NCBI RefSeq assembly: GCF_000317695.1
Contig: NC_019771.1
Span: 1,382,001 to 1,446,000 of the forward strand
Direction of reading: 5' to 3'
Source: Anabaena cylindrica PCC 7122
Lineage (GTDB): Bacteria; Cyanobacteriota; Cyanobacteriia; Cyanobacteriales; Nostocaceae
Length of the DNA: 64,000 nt
Positions 1 through 8,252 of this stretch are shown one piece after another (position 1 is the stretch's first letter; every line of letters starts with the position of its first letter). Made by a program: the position numbers and the translations under genes. Under the pieces are notes generated by a model. That model was not told the origin of the DNA. It did no database searches and saw only the letters and a list, made by a program, of their open reading frames with translations.

Positions 1-69
1 TAGCAAACTATTCTCCTCTACTGTAATTCCCCTGTCAATAGGGTTTGAGATGCGCTAACCCTGCTTGCA

Positions 70-861
70 GTGGCTGAATTGGACTCTACCTTTGTGGGGT
101 TAGGACGTGCGGTAGTAGCATCCATTTTGGCAGCTTTGTTATTGAAGGTAACTCGGCAACCCATACCATCCCGGCGGCATTTATCCAGTTTAGTTGTTGT
201 GGCTTTAGGTGTAATTGTGGGGTTTCCTTTGCTATCAGCTTGGGCAATGCGCTCTTTACCTGCATCTCATGGGGCAATCATAGTAGGCATTTTACCATTA
301 GCTACTGCCATTGTTGGTGCATTCAGAACAGGTGAGCGTCCTTCGACCAAATTCTGGTTGTGTAGTGGTATTGGTAGTACAGTAGTTGTCGGCTTTGCAG
401 TCATAACAGGAGGTGGAAGATTACAGATTACTGATTTGGCTTTACTCGGTGCGGTTATTGCTGCGGCTGTGGGTTATGCCGAGGGAGGACGTTTATCGCG
501 TGAATTGGGCGGATGGCAGGTGATTTGCTGGGCATTGGTCTTGACTGCTATTCCTTTGACAGTTCCCGTTGCTATTGCGGTCGCGCAACATGGACTTCAC
601 GCCTCATTACAAGCATGGTTAGGCTTTAGCTATGTCAGTGTGTTCAGTATGTTTCTTGGCTTTTTCGCCTGGTATCATGGGCTGGCGATTGGTGGGGTGG
701 TGCGAGTCAGTCAAATGCAACTCTTGCAACCCTTTCTGACTATTTTTGCTTCAGTATTATTTCTGCAAGAGCAGATGACAACACCAACTATCATCACAGC
801 CTTGGTAGTTGTTGCAACAGTTGCAGTGGGTAAAAAAGCTCCAATTTACAGTTTGAAATAA
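70..861 (+). CDS. EamA/DMT-family membrane transporter, N-terminus incomplete
   Basis: A 263-residue hydrophobic protein with about nine membrane segments and two EamA-like halves. DMT-superfamily proteins move small metabolites across the inner membrane; the substrate cannot be told. Family members usually run near 290-300 residues and carry one more membrane helix before the segment AELDSTFVGLGRA that opens this frame. The only in-frame start is GTG at 70, and a TGA lies in frame at 46-48. Another frame just upstream reads FSSTVIPLSIG, like the missing first helix, so a small insertion or frameshift may have damaged the 5' end. The body of the frame is open and normal. It could be a functional shortened protein or a recent pseudogene. 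Confidence 0.75.
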   Translation: MAELDSTFVGLGRAVVASILAALLLKVTRQPIPSRRHLSSLVVVALGVIVGFPLLSAWAMRSLPASHGAIIVGILPLATAIVGAFRTGERPSTKFWLCSGIGSTVVVGFAVITGGGRLQITDLALLGAVIAAAVGYAEGGRLSRELGGWQVICWALVLTAIPLTVPVAIAVAQHGLHASLQAWLGFSYVSVFSMFLGFFAWYHGLAIGGVVRVSQMQLLQPFLTIFASVLFLQEQMTTPTIITALVVVATVAVGKKAPIYSLK

Positions 862-938
862 GCATTTATATCAGTATTTCAACCATAACTCAGTACAACA
901 ACCGTCGTTGAGCATCGCGAATAACATATCCATCAGCA

Positions 939-2474
939 TCATTGGTCAATATCGAGATCAGAGTGAGGATCATCATTTTTAACTACTGGCTCAGATATGT
1001 TGACCGACAAAACTTGCAGATTACCTTGAGTACAGATTAATCGCAGACTATCAATTTCCGCCGGTTGGACACGATGTCGGTAATGAGAGAGAAAAGTGTC
1101 ATTCAAATAAACAGCTAATTGGGTTTCTTGTACCGCAATCTTCACAGTAAACTTTTTACCAAAGGCCATCTCCTGGGGGAAGGGAAGTCTTTCTTCCAGC
1201 CCCCAATTCCCGACCTTAGTATTTTGGACGATTTGTCCTTCATTGGAACGCGGATTGAAGTGATAGGCAAAATTTTCTCCTGCCATCAGATTGAAGGAGA
1301 ACCAGGAATTAGGAGAGATAGCGACAATTTCTACAGTAGAGCCAGGTCGGAAATTTACAATGCTCCACCAAACATCTTCTCCTGCTTTAACGGTAACAAG
1401 AATGCCCTGGGTTGTCAGACCAGCTTCCTTAATAGAGACAGTGCTTTCCATCATTTCGGGGCGGTAATTAACCCCAGCAAACCAGCCTCCTGTGTCCCCT
1501 CCTGCCCATCCTTCTACAGCAAAGGTTTGACGGCATAACGCTTTGAATTCTGGAGCAGCACTGATATCTTGATTTTCGTAACCTGCTGGATGAAAAATTC
1601 GTCCTATATATCTGCCCTTGAGGCGAATCTGCCCCACCACATAGATCCCTCCACCCACTGAATACACAGCCTTTGCTGGGTCTCGTGAGTAAAACGCGAC
1701 ATATCCACCATCTGTCCCAGTGTACTGATTCACGGTAGGTAAAATTCTCGCCTCAAATCCCTCTGCCCCACCGGAATGAGTGCTAACTATACATCTGTTA
1801 TTGGTAAAGACGCGAAAATCTTCGGGTAGCCAGTAGGGAGTAAAATTAGATATAGGCCTTTCTTCTGCTATTTGGGTAATTAGAGATGATCCAGAAGCTA
1901 GTGATGAGCTTTCTGTCGCCGTCGGCAACTGCACATAACCTTTTTTCAACTTCTCATTTATTTTCTTCTGGGCAGCAGCTTGAGCTTTTTGAGGACTGCT
2001 GTAGGTTTTGCTGTCGGTTTGTCCAGAAGTGCCAATGCGTCCATAGCGAATTGTGACACTTAATCCGTTAATAACAACTTCATAGAACTTGTGGGAATGG
2101 TCGTCGGAGAGTTCCAGATAAACGGTTTGGGTGCTGGCAGGAGGCGAATAGTAGGGGTCGAGCAATGGTGCCGTAGGCGATCGCGTACCAATTTCCACAA
2201 ATTTACTCCCACTCATGAATAAACTCCCATCTTCCAGCACAGATAATTCTTCAGTGAATGGATCTGTTATCCAATCTAGCAAAACAGAGCGACCATCAGC
2301 TGAGATGGAGTATCTACCTCGGCGGTCAGTGCTTAACAATCTATAAGAGCCATCTGGTTCAAATAAATAACAGTATTTGTCTCGATGCAGCCAGATTGAG
2401 CGGATTAATTTCTCCTGAAGACTGTTTTCTGGCTCTGAGGATAATTGAGGTGAGGGATTGCTAGGCATAGACAC
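939..2474 (-). CDS. WGR-domain protein with C-terminal galectin-like domain
   Basis: A 511-residue soluble protein without signal peptide or membrane segment. Residues about 114-181 form a WGR domain (RYGRIGTSGQ and a following K-rich helix), a module usually linked to nucleic-acid-binding or PARP-like proteins. Residues about 200-360 are glycine- and aromatic-rich and match nothing I know. Residues about 375-500 carry the galectin sugar-binding signature with near-perfect spacing: HFNPR at 405-409, V416 and N418, then WGLEER at 424-429, corresponding to H44/N46/R48, V59/N61 and W68/E71/R73 of human galectin-1. A later YRHRV segment also fits the fold. The WGR call is solid; the galectin call rests on motif order and spacing. 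It stands alone, convergent with the upstream transporter. Galactoside binding is an inference. Confidence 0.7.
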   Translation of the reverse strand: MSMPSNPSPQLSSEPENSLQEKLIRSIWLHRDKYCYLFEPDGSYRLLSTDRRGRYSISADGRSVLLDWITDPFTEELSVLEDGSLFMSGSKFVEIGTRSPTAPLLDPYYSPPASTQTVYLELSDDHSHKFYEVVINGLSVTIRYGRIGTSGQTDSKTYSSPQKAQAAAQKKINEKLKKGYVQLPTATESSSLASGSSLITQIAEERPISNFTPYWLPEDFRVFTNNRCIVSTHSGGAEGFEARILPTVNQYTGTDGGYVAFYSRDPAKAVYSVGGGIYVVGQIRLKGRYIGRIFHPAGYENQDISAAPEFKALCRQTFAVEGWAGGDTGGWFAGVNYRPEMMESTVSIKEAGLTTQGILVTVKAGEDVWWSIVNFRPGSTVEIVAISPNSWFSFNLMAGENFAYHFNPRSNEGQIVQNTKVGNWGLEERLPFPQEMAFGKKFTVKIAVQETQLAVYLNDTFLSHYRHRVQPAEIDSLRLICTQGNLQVLSVNISEPVVKNDDPHSDLDIDQ

Positions 2475-2582
2475 TTGGGCATTTTTTATACTCCAATATA
2501 GCTCAACTCAATGAACTGTTAATGAACTTTTATTAAGCAGCGTAGTGAGTTAGGGGAGATTCAGCTAACAACGAATCGCACT

Positions 2583-3134
2583 CTACTGCCTAACCGGATA
2601 ATATAATCCGTCTTGCTCTTGAAATTTCCATCCCAAGCTCATCGGGTCACGATTCCTCGACCAACTAATAAATTCTTTTTCACTCTTGCTTTCGCGCTCT
2701 GTAATCAAACTTTGAGCAGTGACACCCAATCGTTGCGCTAAGTTCTCAGGAGCAAAAGATTTTATTTCGACTGGTTGTTGTTGATATGGATATCCTGACC
2801 TGCTACTACGGGCTTGACCACCGTATTTGCCAGAAGCAAGCGCCCGTTCTATTTTTTCCAACTGTTTACTAAGGACTTCCAGTTTAGTGGACACCAGTTG
2901 ATCTTGCTGGCAAAGATGCGTTTCCAGTTCTAAGAGTTTCTCCTCCACCTGCTGTAATTCGCTGGTTGCTTCCAGTTTTACGCTGCTATCAAACTGTGAA
3001 ATCACTTCCTGTAAGCCTTGCAGTAACGCTGTTGTATGACCGTCACGGTGTATTCTCGCTAAGTGGCGTACTATAGGAATTAGTACAGTAGGCACGCGAA
3101 TCATCTCGCTGGGTGGGGTCTTGTTGGCAGTCAT
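2583..3134 (-). CDS. Cyanobacterial coiled-coil hypothetical protein
   Basis: I do not recognise a named family. The N-terminal segment MIRVPTVLIPIVRHLARIHR resembles the short helical start of small cyanobacterial DNA-associated proteins. Residues about 45-105 form a charged heptad coiled coil, and the C-terminus ends in GWKFQEQDGLYYPVRQ. I chose ATG at 3134 because the peptide that follows (MTANKTPPSEMIRVP) looks like a normal soluble start; a longer start at 3155 is possible. A decayed copy of the same C-terminus lies at 16611-16684 beside the Tn554-like element, so this family has more than one copy in the genome. Its function is unknown. Confidence 0.6.
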   Translation of the reverse strand: MTANKTPPSEMIRVPTVLIPIVRHLARIHRDGHTTALLQGLQEVISQFDSSVKLEATSELQQVEEKLLELETHLCQQDQLVSTKLEVLSKQLEKIERALASGKYGGQARSSRSGYPYQQQPVEIKSFAPENLAQRLGVTAQSLITERESKSEKEFISWSRNRDPMSLGWKFQEQDGLYYPVRQ

Positions 3135-3155
3135 GATAGCTAGGATTGATATCAT

Positions 3156-3517
3156 AAATTATAACCCCAAAGCCTTGGTTTTTCTTCCTTTAATCTGGAA
3201 ACGCATCTATACAAAAAACTATATGTTTAAGACCATTTGGGAATAACACCAGCGTGCCAACAAGCTTTAGAAGCTGAAAGTAACCCAAACATAGAAGTCC
3301 AAAATTTATCCCTTTTTTGGTGAATATCCGTAAGGACATTCCATATTATGTTTAGTTCTGTTAGTAACCCGCTAAAATAGACTCAATATTTGTAAAGCTT
3401 GTTGCGGTGCTGCTTAATTTTGTGGCAGTAAAGCCTGTCTATTTTGACAATACCTTCGCCAAAATCTTGAAACCCTATTGATATCGTCACGATTTTATAG
3501 CTAGAAAAATCCGTTCT
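3156..3517. other. Intergenic stretch with an unidentified coding remnant
   Basis: No intact gene is visible. On the plus strand around 3243-3345 a frame reads GITPACQQALEAESNPNIEV and then, after a one-base shift near the T6 run at 3312, continues as VNIRKDIPYYV before a stop. This looks like the remains of a small protein gene, but I cannot name it. The rest holds nothing I can support. Confidence 0.35.
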
Positions 3518-3927
3518 TTGGATTCTCTACCATTGGGTTTACAAATAGGTAAAGTTTATCAAGTAATTAATATTGCCAATAAACTGTTTTTTAATTTGGA
3601 TCAAGTGCAACATCCTCTGAAAATCATATCAGGATATGTGAAAGTAACAGCTAGTTTTGAACCTGCTCTAGATACATCGGGTTTAGCAGACAAACGCATC
3701 AATGTTGATTTTGATAAACGTTATTTGGCGATTGAGAAAATTGTAGGTATTGATACGCCTCAACTAAATCCCTTTAAAGTCGTAGCGGCTAATAATCCTC
3801 AAGGGGGAATTGCCACTCTTGATATCACTTAATCACTTATTTAGATGAAACTTTAAGAATTGGATGTGGGGGAGACGAAAGTTTATTTATTCTCAATAAA
3901 GTCAATGATTTGCCTAATTTATCTTAA
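3518..3927 (+). pseudogene. PAP/fibrillin-family protein, broken
   Basis: The frame from 3518 encodes the C-terminal half of a plastid-lipid-associated (PAP/fibrillin) domain: LPLGLQIGKVYQVIN, then GYVKVTASFEPA and INVDFDKRYLAIEKIVG. These proteins bind photosynthetic membranes in cyanobacteria and plastids and usually have about 190-200 residues. The N-terminal half cannot be read upstream. The reading frame stops at 3832, but the usual ending continues in another frame (YLDETLRIGCGGDESLFILN) to a stop at 3927. The shift is caused by a perfect 8-bp tandem duplication at 3824-3839. Removing one copy restores DITYLDETLR in frame. The gene is therefore broken at both ends. Confidence 0.75.
3824..3839. 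repeat. 8-bp tandem duplication (ATCACTTA twice)
   Basis: Two adjacent copies of ATCACTTA lie inside the PAP/fibrillin coding sequence. Deleting one restores the reading frame exactly. The length and placement fit either replication slippage or the footprint left by clean excision of an element that makes 8-bp target duplications. Confidence 0.8.
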
Positions 3928-4060
3928 AAATGGCTGAGAGCTTAATTTTTAAATCATTGCTAAAAGCTTGATGATATCAAGTATAGCTATTAACCTTTTG
4001 CAGTATATCTTTTGAATTGAGATAATTGCAAAAAGCTAATATTAGCTCCATTTTTCGATG

Positions 4061-4342
4061 TTATCCATATATAACTACAGTGTTTTCTTTCGTGGGGATA
4101 AGGACTCCGTTGAAATAAGTTTTTTTGGAATTATCTATAGTGTTAATTTTCTGATTGCTGTATTTATTATCTCCACCTATAGTTTGTTTTTTTGACTTAT
4201 TATCGTCTAAATAAATATAGGGATAATCCTGTAAAGATTCGCAATAACCCCCTAATAAAGTCTCTGCTTGCGCTGGGGTCATATCTTCTAAAAATAATCT
4301 GATATCAATTTGATACAAATCAAAATCTATGAATTTAGTCAT
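4061..4342 (-). CDS. Small hypothetical protein with a double-glycine-like leader
   Basis: A 93-residue protein of no family I recognise. The first 31 residues end in the stretch MTPAQAETLLGG, followed by YCESLQDYPYIYLDD. An acidic, leucine-rich leader ending in GG resembles substrates of C39-peptidase ABC exporters, which are common for cyanobacterial bacteriocin-type peptides. The tail is polar, rich in N, K and D, with one cysteine. No exporter or modification gene is nearby, so a secreted peptide is only a possibility. It may equally be a cytosolic hypothetical. Confidence 0.45.
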   Translation of the reverse strand: MTKFIDFDLYQIDIRLFLEDMTPAQAETLLGGYCESLQDYPYIYLDDNKSKKQTIGGDNKYSNQKINTIDNSKKTYFNGVLIPTKENTVVIYG

Positions 4343-4573
4343 TTTTCTAATTCCAGAAGATAACCTGCTTTGGCTCTAATTTGACAAAATTATTCATAAT
4401 TTTCATCTATCTGGTGGATAATATTGAAGTTGCTAATTGTCGTTCTGATGGTAGATTGTGCTAACGCATTCTGTGATTTTGGGCATTTTCTTATTTTTTC
4501 TGGAAAACGGGAGGAAACAATAGTTTTTGAGTAAATATGTTTTGATTACGGTAGACAACTAAAACTATATATC

Positions 4574-4762
4574 ATGTCAACTAAAGTTCATTTAGTTACT
4601 ATTATCGAAAATGTTACCTTGTTGGTATTCTACACAGACTCGGATTGTTGGCAGTTCCGGTTAATTAGTGCTGGTGGTGAAGTGTTTGGGGAACGTAAAC
4701 TTTATTACACTCCAGAAGCTGCCGAAAAAGCTGGTCGCGAGTGGATTTATCAGGGACATTAA
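4574..4762 (+). CDS. Small conserved-looking hypothetical protein (62 aa)
   Basis: A 62-residue protein with alternating hydrophobic and polar residues (VHLVTIIENVTLLVFYTDSD) and a C-terminal helix PEAAEKAGREWIYQGH. The composition looks like a real small alpha/beta protein, and codon use matches the surrounding genes. It has no signal peptide. It stands alone with more than 200 bases of AT-rich DNA on each side. I cannot assign a family or function. Confidence 0.5.
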   Translation: MSTKVHLVTIIENVTLLVFYTDSDCWQFRLISAGGEVFGERKLYYTPEAAEKAGREWIYQGH

Positions 4763-4999
4763 GCTGTTATGCAGCTTGGTTAAATTGGTGAATTTGTATC
4801 AATAGCAATTTGTTGATTACAGTCTTGACATTTATAAATTATTCGCTATATAACTTGGTTGATTTTATGTCAACTAACAAATAATTTTGGCATACTGTAA
4901 GATAGAAGAAATCTCAAAAATTGACTAGTACAAAACATCATCACTATCAACTTTTATACATAGCTGACATTAATTACTTTCTAAAACTAGAGGTGTAAA

Positions 5000-5365
5000 A
5001 TGACAATTACCCTTAATCACACCATAGTACCGGCACACGATAAGGAAGCATCTGCACAGTTCTTTGCCCAAATTTTTGGTTTAAAGGTAGAACCTCCCCT
5101 TGCTCACTTTGCTGTTGTGCGTGTAAACAATCAATTGACCTTTGATTTTGATAATAGAGAAAATTTTGAGTCACACCACTATGCTTTTCATGTTACAGAT
5201 CAAGAATTTGATGCTATCTTTGCACGGGTGAAGGAAATGGGTTTGGAATACAGTAGCGACCCTATGCACCAACATCAAGGTGAAATTAATCACAGAAAAG
5301 GTGGTCGAGGTTTTTATTTCTATGACCCCAATGGTCATAACTTGGAACTGCTGACCCGTGAATAA
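5000..5365 (+). CDS. VOC-family (glyoxalase/dioxygenase-like) protein
   Basis: A 121-residue single-chain vicinal oxygen chelate protein. It has both beta-alpha-beta-beta-beta modules: the first opens with LNHTIVPAHDKEASAQFFAQ (potential metal ligand H7), the second ends with GRGFYFYDPNGHNLELLTRE, where the family's last metal-binding Glu sits. VOC proteins bind a divalent metal and serve in glyoxal detoxification, ring cleavage or antibiotic binding; the substrate is not predictable here. The AGGTG just before ATG 5000 is a fair ribosome-binding site. It is monocistronic. Confidence 0.85.
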   Translation: MTITLNHTIVPAHDKEASAQFFAQIFGLKVEPPLAHFAVVRVNNQLTFDFDNRENFESHHYAFHVTDQEFDAIFARVKEMGLEYSSDPMHQHQGEINHRKGGRGFYFYDPNGHNLELLTRE

Positions 5366-5771
5366 GGAACTTCCAAATAAAAAAATACCCCATTGGTTTT
5401 AGTGCGAAAAGCTTACCCGATAATCTTTTTGAGTTCTGTCTTGCGTTACGTTACTAGCTTGGTAATACTTCCCATCGACTCTTTGTTTTGTGCGCCATGG
5501 CGCACAAATTTCCCAGAGATAAATTTTGTGCGCCAATTTTTTCTGCCCCCCAACTCTGTTGATATGACGCTTTTTAAGTAATTGGACAAAATTAATTACA
5601 CAAAAATAGGGACTGAAATCCTTGACTGGTAAAGAATTAGTCAATAACCAATATATCATTAATTCTGTCTTGGTACTTATTACATTGTCACAAAACTTAC
5701 ATAATCTCTATCAGTTAGAGAGCGAAAGCCTCTTCCTATCAATAAACGATAAGCTTCATGACGGCGGTTAA
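5366..5771. other. Intergenic region holding a palindromic repeat
   Basis: No believable gene lies here. Short frames on both strands are low-complexity shadows. The region holds the 22-bp palindrome at 5487-5508 and a half copy of it (ATTTTGTGCGCCA) at about 5524-5536. Confidence 0.6.
5487..5508. repeat. Palindromic repeat with core TGTGCGCCATGGCGCACA
   Basis: A perfect 22-bp palindrome flanked by AT-rich DNA. The same 18-bp core recurs at 49030-49047 next to a tyrosine recombinase gene, and a half copy lies about 20 bases downstream. Two identical palindromes 43 kb apart point to a dispersed repeat family rather than chance. Confidence 0.75.
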
Positions 5772-6905
5772 TTAAAGCCTTAACAACCCTGCCTTTTGTA
5801 AACGTGAGAGTAAACCAGGACGATTGCTGTAATCTGTTTGCATTTCCTGAACACGTAACTTAAACTGCTCTAGCTTTCCTTGATGTTCAGCTAAATCGCG
5901 TAGATTTCTCAAATGTGCAATTGCATCATCATAGGGTTTAGATTGTTTGAGAGCAATTAATCTAAAAACCTCCTCCCATAATTTCGCTTCCTTGGGAACT
6001 AGTGCTAACAATTGACGAATTCTTGCCTCCTTTGCCGCTTTAAGCTCTTGTTCTTGGCGAAGTCTGCTACAATCCTCCGCACTAGCTATTAGTTGAAAAA
6101 GCAATCGTCTATTACCATTACCTTGAACTAAAGCAATTTGACTATTAGATAATTCTTTCAATCTTTTTGCTAATTGAACTCCAATTAATGGCTCATTCTT
6201 GAGGACTTTAACCAAAAATTCGTTGCGTTCTGCTTCTGGTAAAGTGGGAATTAATGCTTCTAAAGATGTAAATTCTGCCTGTGTAGAGTTACTAGCTGTA
6301 GCTGCTACTGTAATTAAATCATTATCAACCTTAAAAAACTCAACAAAACTTTGTAGCGAGTCCGACAACTTTTGCAAATTGGCAGGTACAGGTGGTTCTA
6401 GTACATCTGACTCATCTTCAGATAGCTCATAATCATCGCATACTCTAGTTTTCGCTTTTAACCAAGCCAAATATAAAACCCGGAAATCACCTTGCAATAA
6501 TTCATTTCTCAGTGATGCTAAATTAGATAGCCACCCTTCACCTTCTATCCAATCTCGATATTCTTCATCATTAATATTGATATCAAGAATTAGATAATTT
6601 GAAGTATTAGAAACAGAAATACAATCATCTACACAATATTGCTTAATCAAAGTAGCATCTACCAGTTTTTTCGGCAACCGAAATAAAAGCTGTCTTGTTC
6701 CCCAGTTAGCCATGTACAACATGACATCAAAACACTTTTCTAACAAATCTTGGGGGTTGCCCCGAAAGTCACCGTAACTATAAGTGAAAGCTGCTTTGGT
6801 TGGTGATAATTCCACTCGACTAGAAAGACTTTCAACGTAACTTCGTTCAGTTTTTGTTAATATTCTATCTAAAGCTTGAAATTCATAATACTGGTATTCA
6901 CTCAT
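5772..6905 (-). CDS. Hypothetical protein of the SNF2 helicase cassette
   Basis: A 377-residue soluble protein, helical after residue about 120. The N-terminus (YYEFQALDRILTKTERSYVE and then FTYSYGDFRGNPQDLLEKCF) looks strongly constrained. From memory, such proteins occur in cyanobacteria beside SNF2-type helicases and SWIM proteins, but I know no assigned function. The C-terminal 120 residues are charged and could form coiled coil. It is the last gene of a leftward series behind the SNF2 helicase (8253-9965) and its 346-aa partner, although 295 bases with tandem repeats separate it from the latter. Expression from its own promoter is possible. Confidence 0.6.
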   Translation of the reverse strand: MSEYQYYEFQALDRILTKTERSYVESLSSRVELSPTKAAFTYSYGDFRGNPQDLLEKCFDVMLYMANWGTRQLLFRLPKKLVDATLIKQYCVDDCISVSNTSNYLILDININDEEYRDWIEGEGWLSNLASLRNELLQGDFRVLYLAWLKAKTRVCDDYELSEDESDVLEPPVPANLQKLSDSLQSFVEFFKVDNDLITVAATASNSTQAEFTSLEALIPTLPEAERNEFLVKVLKNEPLIGVQLAKRLKELSNSQIALVQGNGNRRLLFQLIASAEDCSRLRQEQELKAAKEARIRQLLALVPKEAKLWEEVFRLIALKQSKPYDDAIAHLRNLRDLAEHQGKLEQFKLRVQEMQTDYSNRPGLLSRLQKAGLLRL

Positions 6906-6926
6906 AATTATCCTCTTTTATTAAGT

Positions 6927-6968
6927 GGGTATTGGGCATTGGGCATTGGGCATTGGGCATTGGGTATA
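6927..6968. repeat. Heptanucleotide tandem repeat (GGGCATT)n
   Basis: Six consecutive 7-bp units: GGGTATT, four GGGCATT and a final GGGTATA. Short tandemly repeated heptamers between genes are typical of Nostocales genomes. It sits just upstream of the 377-aa gene and could alter spacing of its promoter. Confidence 0.9.
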
Positions 6969-7200
6969 TCTTAATTGTTCATGTCCTATTCCCGATATTA
7001 ACAAATAATCTATTCATAAATAAATCCAAAATCCAAAAATTAAATCGAATCGCTATATAGCAATCCCCAAAAAATGTGAACCAAACTCATTCCATAAACT
7101 CCATATTTAGCCTTCATGAGTTACTTTATAAATCAAATCAGAACGTTGTATATTAACTTTGATTTTAGAAAAAATTGTCCCTTGGGATTTGACATATAAA

Positions 7201-8241
7201 TCATTTATTCCAAACAGTTGAAGAGATAATTTTAGCATCTGCATCATCTAAATAAAAATTATAAACAGGTTCACCAGAAACTTCACAACGCAATGGTTCA
7301 ATAATTTTAGTAAAAGGATTCCAAACTGCTGTAACAATCCGTTTCGCTTTCTTTCTTTGTAAAGAGAATTGAATATGTACCGTAGGTAAATGGATAATCA
7401 TGGAACTGTGTAACCAAGCCTCCACACTCATTTTATAACGCTCTTGCACATCCAACAATTTTCTCTCTAACTCTTTATTTGTTGCTTCAATCCTTGCTAA
7501 TTCCTTATCTTTATCGGCATCTATCAAACCTTTAGATTCTATCTTCCTAAGAATTTCGGCACTGATTGTGTTGTAATAATCCTTGAGTCTCTCTTCATCT
7601 CTAGTTCTTGCTCTAATTAATTTAGCCTGCCAATTTTCCAAGGTTTGACTAACTAATATTTCGCTGCGAGTTTCAATTAAATTTAATAAATTAGCAATTG
7701 GTAGTGATAATTCTAAATCTTGTTCATCTACTGCAATTCTATCAGCTTCCCAGAATAAAGCATTACCAATTTCTACTGGTGTTACTCCCGTTAATTCATT
7801 GATAATAAAGGAAACTAAACCAATTCTTTTCTCTTCGGCATTCGCTGTGTAAGCTACATTACATAAAATATAACGGGTGATTTCTGGTTTAGCATCAACA
7901 AATTTAATTAAGCCATTTTGAGCCACAAATCTTTCCGTAAGCAGCTTATCAAAATTCGTATTTTTGAGGTATCCATCATATTTAATACCTAATGCACTAA
8001 CTTGTCCTGTAGTAGATAATAAATCAGATAATTTATTTAATACTTCGGAATGATAAGTAACAAAAACACTTTGAGATACATCAGCTTTTGTTGTAAATGT
8101 CACATCTTCTGGTAAGGATAGCAGTGACGCTAAATTTTCAGTTAGCAAAACATTCAAAGTGTGTTCACTAGCTGGTTCTGCGATACCATCATGTAACGCA
8201 ATAATTTTTTCTAACGTGGAAATAATTGGATCTGATAACAT
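7201..8241 (-). CDS. Partner protein of SNF2 helicase, function unknown
   Basis: A 346-residue soluble protein. Residues about 1-190 are mixed helical. Residues about 200-275 form a long charged coiled coil (ARTRDEERLKDYYNTISAEI and then ATNKELERKLLDVQERYKMS). The last 70 residues are beta-rich and end in CEVSGEPVYNFYLDDADAK, where comparable helicase-partner proteins often have paired cysteines; only one cysteine is visible, so a zinc site is doubtful. It starts 11 bases after the helicase stop, so the two are very probably co-transcribed and co-operate. I do not recognise a named domain. Confidence 0.65.
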   Translation of the reverse strand: MLSDPIISTLEKIIALHDGIAEPASEHTLNVLLTENLASLLSLPEDVTFTTKADVSQSVFVTYHSEVLNKLSDLLSTTGQVSALGIKYDGYLKNTNFDKLLTERFVAQNGLIKFVDAKPEITRYILCNVAYTANAEEKRIGLVSFIINELTGVTPVEIGNALFWEADRIAVDEQDLELSLPIANLLNLIETRSEILVSQTLENWQAKLIRARTRDEERLKDYYNTISAEILRKIESKGLIDADKDKELARIEATNKELERKLLDVQERYKMSVEAWLHSSMIIHLPTVHIQFSLQRKKAKRIVTAVWNPFTKIIEPLRCEVSGEPVYNFYLDDADAKIISSTVWNK

Positions 8242-8252
8242 TTTGAAATGTC

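Noticed and set aside
1119..1538. 139-residue plus-strand frame opposite the WGR-galectin gene
   Set aside because: It lies wholly inside a well supported gene on the other strand, with no ribosome-binding site or recognisable motif.
6927..6968. GGGCATT repeats as a CRISPR array or iteron origin
   Set aside because: The 7-bp units are contiguous with no spacers, and no cas or replication gene is near; a heptamer tandem repeat explains them.
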